Below are positions 6,940-11,102 of a stretch of 11,102 nucleotides of DNA, in pieces. Below the pieces are notes generated by a model. The model was not told the origin of the DNA and ran no database searches. It was given only the letters and a program-made list of their open reading frames with translations. The position numbers and the translations under genes were made by a program. Source of the stretch: Scatosoma sp045652785 (lineage in GTDB: Bacteria; Bacillota; Clostridia; Christensenellales; Borkfalkiaceae); the NCBI GenBank assembly GCA_045652785.1, contig JAZOLF010000151.1, forward strand, positions 1-11,102, in the 5' to 3' direction. Position 1 is the stretch's first letter. Each line of letters starts with the position of its first letter.

Positions 6940-8241
6940 ATGGGAATTTTGGATATTTTTAAGAAGAAAAAAGAAGGCAATTCGCATTACATCTCTTCCG
7001 CCGAATCTAAGCGGATCATGAAGGAAAATGCGAAGTCTATCAAATACTACGAAAAGCGCAAGAAAAGAAAGGTAGTGGAAGAAGAATTCCTTACCCAAAT
7101 GCAGGACGAAAAGAACGTTATTGAGTTCGAAAACTTGCATACCTATTTCTTCTCTGATGCGGGCGTTGTAAAAGCAGTAAACGGTGTCACGTTCTCGATC
7201 CCCGCAGGATCGACGGTGGGCGTCGTTGGGGAATCGGGTTGCGGTAAGTCGGTTACTTCGCTGTCGCTGATGCAACTTGTGCAAGGACCTTCGGGGCAAA
7301 TCGTAGATGGTTCGATTCGTTTTAAAACCAACGCGTTTAAACTCGACGAAAAGGGAAAGAAGATACCCGTGTACGAAACGAACGAAGACGGCACGGTGAA
7401 AACGGACGCAAAAGGGAAACCCATTTTCGCGAAAAACGAACTGGGCGGCAACCTGTACGAAATGGAAGAAAAAGTGGTAGATATTGCAAAAATGCCCATC
7501 GAAGCAATGCGTTCCATTCGTGGGCGTGAATTGTCGATGATCTTCCAAGAACCGATGACTTCCTTGAACCCTGTGTTCACCATCGGAAACCAGTTGGACG
7601 AAGTTGCGTTCTTGCACATCGAAGGCATCTCCAAAGAAAATGCAAAAGCACGCAGTATTGAAATGTTGAATTTGGTCGGTATTGCGGACGCGGAACGCGT
7701 GTACCAGAAGTTCCCCCACGAACTTTCGGGCGGTATGCGTCAACGTGTTATGATCGCAATGGCGCTCTTGTGCAACCCCAAACTCATCATCGCGGACGAA
7801 CCGACGACGGCACTCGACGTTACCATTCAAGCACAGATTTTGGACTTGCTCCGTGAAATCAAAAAGAAGATCAACGGCAGTATTATGCTCATCACCCACG
7901 ACCTTGGCGTCGTTGCGGAAATGGCAGATTACGTTGTGGTTATGTACGCAGGTAAAGTAATCGAAATGGGTACGGCGGAAGATATTTTCGACAATCCCTT
8001 GCACCCGTACACCATCGGCTTGCAAAAGAGTAAGCCTACCGTGGACGGCGAAGTGGATAAACTCTACTGTATCCCCGGTTTCGTTCCGAACCCTGTAAAT
8101 ATGCCCAACTATTGCTATTTCAGAGATCGTTGCGAACGCTGTACGGCTCAATGCGCGGGCGAATATCCTGCGTACGTACAAGTGTCGCCTACCCACAAGG
8201 TAGCGTGCTATTTGTATAACCAAGAAAACAAGGAGAACTAA
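6940..8241 (+). CDS. oppD: ABC transporter ATP-binding protein, OppD/DppD type, with N-terminal extension and internal insertion
   Basis: A cytoplasmic ATPase that powers transport together with OppF. Visible motifs: Walker A GESGCGKS (97-104), Q-loop IFQEP (Q203), signature LSGGM (262-266), Walker B KLIIADE (281-287), and H-loop H320. The C-terminal oligopeptide-transporter domain includes LHPYT (354-358) and the cysteines 392, 398, 405 and 423, with C401 in addition. Their C-x5-C-x6-C...C spacing matches the region that carries a [4Fe-4S] cluster in structurally studied Opp/Dpp ATPases. Two oddities stand out. About 58 basic, helix-prone residues precede the first strand (VIEFENLHTYF). About 50 extra residues (roughly 130-183, with DEKGKKIPVYETNEDG and DAKGKPIF) lie between Walker A and the Q-loop. 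Total length is 433, against the usual 320-350. RBS AAGAGG is at 6928-6933. Confidence 0.93.
   Translation: MGILDIFKKKKEGNSHYISSAESKRIMKENAKSIKYYEKRKKRKVVEEEFLTQMQDEKNVIEFENLHTYFFSDAGVVKAVNGVTFSIPAGSTVGVVGESGCGKSVTSLSLMQLVQGPSGQIVDGSIRFKTNAFKLDEKGKKIPVYETNEDGTVKTDAKGKPIFAKNELGGNLYEMEEKVVDIAKMPIEAMRSIRGRELSMIFQEPMTSLNPVFTIGNQLDEVAFLHIEGISKENAKARSIEMLNLVGIADAERVYQKFPHELSGGMRQRVMIAMALLCNPKLIIADEPTTALDVTIQAQILDLLREIKKKINGSIMLITHDLGVVAEMADYVVVMYAGKVIEMGTAEDIFDNPLHPYTIGLQKSKPTVDGEVDKLYCIPGFVPNPVNMPNYCYFRDRCERCTAQCAGEYPAYVQVSPTHKVACYLYNQENKEN
8230..8235 (+). promoter_or_regulatory. Ribosome binding site that places the zinc ribbon inside the OppF protein
   Basis: AAGGAG lies eight bases before ATG 8244. 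The next in-frame ATG (8265) would still include all ribbon cysteines, and no comparable site lies between the ribbon and the ATPase domain. The ribbon is therefore translated as part of the protein. Confidence 0.75.
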
Positions 8242-8243
8242 TC

Positions 8244-9407
8244 ATGGCGAATGAAGAGCAAAACATGAAATTTTGCACGGAATGCGGACAAGAAGTGCCT
8301 GAAGGGGCGTGGGTTTGTCCCCATTGCGGTTGCCAAATTGCAGCGCTTGAAGCGGAAACAGAGATTGATGATACTCCTTTGTTGGAAGTAAAAGACCTGA
8401 AAAAATATTTTGTCGTCGATACCAACTTTTTTGGCAAGCCGACCAAGTATTTGCACGCGGTTGACAACGTTTCCTTTACGCTCGAAAAGGGTAAAACCCT
8501 GGGTATCGTAGGGGAATCGGGTTGCGGCAAGACGACCATGGGGCGTACCATTTTGCGTTTGCACGACGTCACGGGCGGCGAAGTATGGTTCAAGGGGCAA
8601 CGCATTAGCGATTTGTCGGATAGAGAATTTGATAAACTCCGTCCGCAAATGCAGATGATTTTCCAAGATCCGTATGCCAGCCTTTCTCCCCGTTTGACCG
8701 TTGGTGAAATCATCGGCGAAGCGGCAAGAGAACACGGTATCGTTTCCCCCGAAGAATACAAGGATTATATTTTGAGCGTTATGAAAATGTGCGGCTTGCA
8801 GCCCCATTACTTTGAACGCTATCCCCACGAATTCTCGGGCGGCCAACGTCAACGTATTTGTATTGCGCGCGCCTTGGCGCTTAAACCCGACTTGGTGGTT
8901 TGCGACGAGCCCGTATCCGCGCTCGACGTGTCTATCCAGGCGCAAATTATCAATATGTTGAAAGAATTGCAGGCGGAATTAGGGCTTACCTACGTATTCA
9001 TCTCGCACGACTTGTCCGTTGTAAAACACATCTCTGACCAAGTTGGCGTTATGTATTTGGGCAGTATGGTGGAATTTGGCGCGAAAGAGCAAATTTTCAC
9101 CAACACCTTGCACCCTTACACAAAGGCGTTGTTCTCGGCTGTGCCCGTTCCCAACCCCCACGTGAAGATGAACCGTATCATCTTGAAGGGGGATATTCCT
9201 TCCCCGGTCAACCCGCCCAGCGGCTGTAAGTTCCATACTCGCTGCGAAAACTGTATGGAAGTGTGCAAGAAGTTCGTGCCTGCGTATAAAGAAGTGGAAA
9301 GCGGACATTTCTGTGCGTGCCACCTGTACGCAAGCGAAGAAGAAATGGCACAAATGCAGGCGGAATTAGCGGCGCAAGAAACGGCGCAAACCGTTTTGGA
9401 AAACTAA
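8244..9407 (+). CDS. oppF: ABC transporter ATP-binding protein, OppF/DppF type, with N-terminal zinc ribbon
   Basis: The second ATPase of the importer, 387 residues. Residues 8-32 form a zinc ribbon with paired cysteines C11/C14 and C25/C28 (FCTECGQ ... VCPHCGCQI) and a further C30. A short acidic linker leads to the ABC domain from about residue 45 (PLLEVKDLKKYF). Motifs: Walker A GESGCGKT (90-97), Q-loop IFQDP (Q141), signature FSGGQ (197-201), Walker B VVCDEP, and H-loop H255. The C-terminal domain has LHPYT (289-293) and cysteines 328, 334, 341 and 359 in the C-x5-C-x6-C...C pattern linked to a [4Fe-4S] site in relatives, with extra C337 and C357. The ribbon is not part of ordinary OppF proteins. 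It may bind a partner, sense metal or redox state, or simply stabilise the N-terminus; the sequence does not decide. A Glu/Gln/Ala-rich tail follows residue 362. Confidence 0.93.
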   Translation: MANEEQNMKFCTECGQEVPEGAWVCPHCGCQIAALEAETEIDDTPLLEVKDLKKYFVVDTNFFGKPTKYLHAVDNVSFTLEKGKTLGIVGESGCGKTTMGRTILRLHDVTGGEVWFKGQRISDLSDREFDKLRPQMQMIFQDPYASLSPRLTVGEIIGEAAREHGIVSPEEYKDYILSVMKMCGLQPHYFERYPHEFSGGQRQRICIARALALKPDLVVCDEPVSALDVSIQAQIINMLKELQAELGLTYVFISHDLSVVKHISDQVGVMYLGSMVEFGAKEQIFTNTLHPYTKALFSAVPVPNPHVKMNRIILKGDIPSPVNPPSGCKFHTRCENCMEVCKKFVPAYKEVESGHFCACHLYASEEEMAQMQAELAAQETAQTVLEN

Positions 9408-9408
9408 T

Positions 9409-9660
9409 ATGAGCGAAAAACAACCAAAAAAACAAGACGATTTGGATATGGAAACGACGTTTGCCGATATGAACGTGGACGGGATGCCTTGGTATAACCC
9501 GAAACGAAAGAATGGGCAAAAGGCGGAGAAAATCCATTTGACGCGCGCGGAGCGTTGGGCGATGTTTAAGGCGGGTTTTACCGCCGTTATTCCCTTCGTT
9601 TTGGGTGCGGCAGGGTTGTTCCTTGCCTTGTATGCAATTATGGTTTTATGGCTGAAATAA
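9409..9660 (+). CDS. Small single-pass membrane protein at the end of the opp operon, unknown function
   Basis: An 83-residue protein whose ATG begins one base after the oppF stop, so it is probably translated by coupling; no strong ribosome binding site is visible. Residues 1-50 are hydrophilic. They contain a short motif-like stretch (DMNVDGMPWYNP, 20-31) and a basic run. Residues 57-81 form one hydrophobic helix (GFTAVIPFVLGAAGLFLALY). The basic residues before the helix predict an N-inside, C-outside orientation. I do not recognise a named family. Its place as last gene before the terminator suggests an accessory subunit or assembly factor of the transporter; this is inference. Confidence 0.75.
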   Translation: MSEKQPKKQDDLDMETTFADMNVDGMPWYNPKRKNGQKAEKIHLTRAERWAMFKAGFTAVIPFVLGAAGLFLALYAIMVLWLK

Positions 9661-9675
9661 GCCGCTCTAAATAAG

Positions 9676-9710
9676 AAACAACCCAGCAAGACGCTGGGTT
9701 GTTTGTTTTA
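9676..9710 (+). terminator. Rho-independent terminator of the opp operon, probably bidirectional
   Basis: A perfect 12-bp stem (9676-9687 with 9693-9704, core CAACCCAGC/GCTGGGTTG) with loop AAGAC runs into GTTTTATAT. The minus strand also carries T-rich sequence after the stem (TTTCTTATTT), and the minus-strand regulator gene ends 15 bases away. The hairpin therefore probably ends both transcripts. Confidence 0.92.
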
Positions 9711-9718
9711 TATAATCT

Positions 9719-10030
9719 TTATGTATTTTGTGCGAGAGTATGTAGCAGGGATAATATCGTTTGTTTTGCATCTTCTGGGATGGCACGATATAATTCTAAA
9801 AGTTCTTGCTCGGATGCCGTGTTGATGGTGGGGAGTTGCTCCGCAAAAAATTCTGCCATTGTAATCCCAAAGGCATTACATAAGCACTCCAAAGTAGTGA
9901 TGGATGGCAGGGTTTCGCGGTTGAACATATTTGTAAGCGTCGATTGTGAAATATTTGATTCCACCGAAAGCCGATATATAGACCAATTGCGTTCTAGCCG
10001 CAATTGATTGATTTTCTTTAATATATCCAT
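9719..10030 (-). CDS. XRE/Cro-CI family transcriptional regulator
   Basis: A 103-residue DNA-binding protein. Residues 3-62 form a helix-turn-helix domain of the Cro/CI type. The helices around residues 16-37 (WSIYRLSVESNISQSTLTN) have the pattern in which the second is the recognition helix, followed by LPSITTLECLCNAFGITMAEFF. Residues 68-103 form a short helical tail (SEQELLELYRAIPEDAKQTI), as in many small Firmicutes repressors, possibly for dimerisation. I chose the ATG at 10030 because GGAG (10038-10041) stands seven bases upstream. A longer frame to 10120 would start inside the promoter region and add residues with no domain. The gene is divergent from the TM2 gene, with several dyads between them. 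I infer that it represses itself and that neighbour. Confidence 0.88.
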   Translation of the reverse strand: MDILKKINQLRLERNWSIYRLSVESNISQSTLTNMFNRETLPSITTLECLCNAFGITMAEFFAEQLPTINTASEQELLELYRAIPEDAKQTILSLLHTLAQNT

Positions 10031-10057
10031 AACATTTCTCCGATGACAGATGTGCAC

Positions 10058-10073
10058 ATTCCCATATGTATAT
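10058..10073 (+). promoter_or_regulatory. Candidate operator O4 near the regulator's promoter
   Basis: ATTCCCATATGTATAT, centred on CATATG at 10063-10068. It matches 14 of 16 bases with the inverse-strand site at 10146-10161. It lies just downstream of the regulator's predicted -10 element, where a bound repressor would block its own transcription. Confidence 0.55.
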
Positions 10074-10082
10074 ATAATAGCA
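10074..10082 (-). promoter_or_regulatory. Predicted extended -10 promoter of the regulator
   Basis: On the minus strand TGCTATTAT gives a TG-n extended -10 (hexamer at 10074-10079, TG at 10081-10082). No good -35 is seen at 17 bp; the upstream sequence is T-rich. An extended -10 can work without a -35. Transcription would start near 10067. Confidence 0.45.
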
Positions 10083-10100
10083 TAAATTACAAAAAAAATA

Positions 10101-10116
10101 ATACCCAAATGGGTTG
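10101..10116 (+). promoter_or_regulatory. Candidate operator O1 overlapping the -35 box
   Basis: ACCCAAATGGGT (10103-10114) is a dyad with perfect 5-bp arms around AA. It abuts and overlaps the first base of the TTGACA at 10114-10119. Its arm ACCCA is shared with the site centred at 10130.5. Confidence 0.55.
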
Positions 10117-10142
10117 ACAATATAACCCATATGTGTTATAAT
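10114..10142 (+). promoter_or_regulatory. Consensus sigma-A promoter for the TM2 gene pair
   Basis: TTGACA (10114-10119) and TATAAT (10137-10142) both match the consensus in every base and are separated by the ideal 17 bp. Transcription should start near 10149, about 50 bases before the ATG at 10198. Such a strong promoter would normally need tight control, which fits the dyads overlapping it. Confidence 0.88.
10122..10137 (+). promoter_or_regulatory. Candidate operator O2 in the promoter spacer
   Basis: AACCCATATGTGTT (10124-10137) is an imperfect dyad with six of seven arm positions matching, centred on CATATG. It fills the spacer between -35 and -10 and touches the -10 box, a classical repressor position. 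Confidence 0.6.
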
Positions 10143-10145
10143 ATG

Positions 10146-10161
10146 CTATACATATGGTAAT
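10146..10161 (-). promoter_or_regulatory. Candidate operator O3 at the transcription start
   Basis: On the minus strand it reads ATTACCATATGTATAG, nearly the same as the site at 10058-10073 but in the opposite direction. It covers the predicted start of the TM2 transcript. Confidence 0.55.
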
Positions 10162-10197
10162 GCCGATGAATTTAAATAATAGACGGAGCGATAAACA

Positions 10198-10590
10198 ATG
10201 GAAGAAAACGTAAATGCACATCCAGAAATGAAGTTTTGTTCGGAATGCGGACAAAAGGTTCTTAGAAAGGCGATTATTTGTCCGCATTGTGGCTGTCAAA
10301 TAGGTGCGGCAAAAACGGAAGGAAAAGAGCCACGGATCATTATCAACAATACTAACCAGAATAGTAATAACAACGTTGCGCCAAGCACGCCTTATGGTGC
10401 GAGAATGAGAAGTAAGTGGACAGCGTTTTTCCTGTGCTTGTTCCTTGGCTGGATGGGGGCGCATAAGTTTTATGAAGGTAAAATTGGTACTGGTGTTATC
10501 TATGCGTTAACAGGTGGTATATTTGGGCTCGGCTGGCTGTTCGACACTTTGTCTTTGTTGGGCAAACCTGACCCTTATTGTGTTTATTAA
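10198..10590 (+). CDS. Zinc-ribbon and TM2-domain membrane protein
   Basis: A 130-residue protein. A zinc ribbon lies near the N-terminus with cysteines 14/17 and 28/31, plus C33 (KFCSECGQ ... ICPHCGCQI). A basic and Asn-rich linker follows (residues 38-72, with INNTNQNSNNN). Residues 73-123 are a TM2 domain: two helices (about 74-88 and 96-118) joined by the conserved turn GAHKFYEGKIGTG, then the LFDTLSLL end with the family Asp. TM2 domains are common in bacteria, but their molecular role is poorly known. The start is set by GGAG at 10185-10188, nine bases upstream. It is transcribed from the consensus promoter at 10114-10142 and is followed after 14 bases by another membrane protein. The ribbon shares 18 of 25 residues with the ribbon on the OppF protein of this window. 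Confidence 0.88.
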   Translation: MEENVNAHPEMKFCSECGQKVLRKAIICPHCGCQIGAAKTEGKEPRIIINNTNQNSNNNVAPSTPYGARMRSKWTAFFLCLFLGWMGAHKFYEGKIGTGVIYALTGGIFGLGWLFDTLSLLGKPDPYCVY

Positions 10591-10604
10591 GGAAGTGTTA
10601 AAGA

Positions 10605-11024
10605 ATGAAAATTCGATGGGATGAAAATGGTTTCTCTGCTAATATTAACGGTGAATCGCCGCAAGTGGCGCAAGCAGGCGCGACGGGGCTGGGCTTATTG
10701 CAAGAAAATGGAGTTTTAGTTCTTGGAGCAATTGCATTTGTTGGTTCCATGATAAACTTGTTGTTTGGCTTATTTTTAAATTTTAGCACGGATGCACTTG
10801 CATTTTTTGCTGAAAATAAAGCCGCGCATTGGATGGTAGTTTTCTTAATTTTTTCAATTGTCTTATTTATGTTGTCAATATTAAGCGGAATTTTTTCCAC
10901 CATACTGTATGTAAAATCCAAGAAAAAAATGTTAGATATGGTCGGATTGATACTTGCAATACTCGCTTTTGTAGTGGGGCTTTCTAGTTTAATTTTGAAT
11001 ATTATTGCATTGATTGCTTGGTAA
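10605..11024 (+). CDS. Small multi-pass membrane protein, unknown function
   Basis: A 139-residue protein. A short hydrophilic start (MKIRWDENGFSANINGESPQ) is followed by three predicted membrane helices at about residues 36-59, 77-103 and 109-138. A basic turn (KSKKK, 104-108) lies between helices two and three. The positive-inside rule puts that turn in the cytoplasm. The start is supported by AAGGAAG at 10589-10595, which overlaps the end of the TM2 gene, so the two genes are probably co-transcribed. Codon use differs sharply from the transporter genes, with frequent TTA and some TCA. I do not recognise a family; partnership with the TM2 protein is inferred from gene order only. Confidence 0.75.
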   Translation: MKIRWDENGFSANINGESPQVAQAGATGLGLLQENGVLVLGAIAFVGSMINLLFGLFLNFSTDALAFFAENKAAHWMVVFLIFSIVLFMLSILSGIFSTILYVKSKKKMLDMVGLILAILAFVVGLSSLILNIIALIAW

Positions 11025-11031
11025 TAATAAG

Positions 11032-11064
11032 AAAAAGGCAGGAAAAACCTGCCTTTTTTTGTTG
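11032..11064 (+). terminator. Rho-independent terminator of the TM2 gene pair
   Basis: An 11-bp stem, AAAAAGGCAGG (11032-11042) with CCTGCCTTTTT (11048-11058), has an AAAAA loop and continues into TTGTTG. It stands eight bases after the stop of the second membrane protein. Confidence 0.9.
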
Positions 11065-11072
11065 ATATAAAG

Positions 11073-11098
11073 AAAAACCACGCGATAGTCGCGTGGTT
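11073..11098 (-). terminator. Probable terminator of a minus-strand gene beyond the right edge
   Basis: AACCACGCGA (11076-11085) and TCGCGTGGTT (11089-11098) form a perfect 10-bp stem with a TAG loop. Read on the minus strand the stem runs into TTTTTCTTT, as expected for a gene converging from the right. The plus strand shows no T-run before the window ends. Confidence 0.7.
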
Positions 11099-11102
11099 CG
11101 GT

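Noticed and set aside
1822..8223. A 2133-codon open frame on the minus strand across the binding protein and oppB-oppD
   Set aside because: It is codon-phase aligned with the four sense genes, which all lie in the same frame because the gaps between them are multiples of three. It stays open only because those genes avoid TTA, CTA and TCA. The predicted protein is low-complexity and matches no family.
8238..8945. Antisense open frames over the lipoprotein (740-1939) and oppF (8238-8945)
   Set aside because: They mirror sense codons in well-supported genes, lack ribosome binding sites, and give no recognisable domain.
10031..10120. Longer form of the regulator starting at 10120 (30 extra residues)
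   Set aside because: The extra part overlaps the promoter and dyad region, has no domain, and lacks a ribosome binding site, whereas GGAG precedes the ATG at 10030.
10058..10161. CRISPR-like or iteron array in the divergent region
   Set aside because: The repeats are short dyads in both orientations centred on a promoter next to an XRE gene, which fits operators better than spacers or replication iterons. No replication or Cas gene is nearby.

Overview
The window reads as part of a Gram-positive, low-to-mid GC bacterium, most likely an uncultured Clostridia-type member of the Bacillota. The basis is strong AGGAGG-type ribosome binding sites, two lipobox signal peptides, an InlB-type repeat lipoprotein, a Cys-containing C-terminal anchoring tail, and a sigma-A consensus promoter. 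No rRNA or tRNA gene is visible, so the assignment rests on protein character only.

Bases 1-9660 look like one plus-strand operon for an Opp/Dpp-type (oligopeptide-class) ABC importer. In order it holds: the 3' end of a surface protein with an Ig-like domain and a Gly-Gly-Cys C-terminal anchor; a lipoprotein with an InlB-like repeat; a very long (899 aa) family-5 substrate-binding lipoprotein; a 174-base non-coding spacer with hairpins and repeats; permeases OppB and OppC; ATPases OppD and OppF; and an 83-aa single-pass membrane protein. Except for that spacer, the genes overlap or lie within 17 bases of each other, and a strong terminator follows the last one. The binding protein would capture peptides or a similar solute outside the membrane, OppB/OppC form the channel, and OppD/OppF hydrolyse ATP. 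The two upstream surface proteins may be envelope or scavenging partners.

Bases 9661-11060 form a second, more AT-rich module with different codon use. A minus-strand XRE/Cro-CI type regulator converges on the opp terminator. It is divergent from a two-gene plus-strand unit: a zinc-ribbon plus TM2-domain membrane protein and a 139-aa multi-pass membrane protein. The divergent intergenic region carries a perfect TTGACA-17-TATAAT promoter and four copies of a CATATG-centred dyad spaced about 22 bp (or twice that) apart, which I infer to be the regulator's operators. A hairpin at the right edge looks like the terminator of a minus-strand gene beyond the window.

The most unusual points are: the OppF-type ATPase carries an N-terminal zinc ribbon that closely matches the one on the TM2 protein about 2 kb away; the regularly phased operator array; the structured spacer between the binding protein and the permeases; and large insertions in the binding protein and OppD. 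I see no convincing evidence of a defence system, CRISPR array, phage or transposon.
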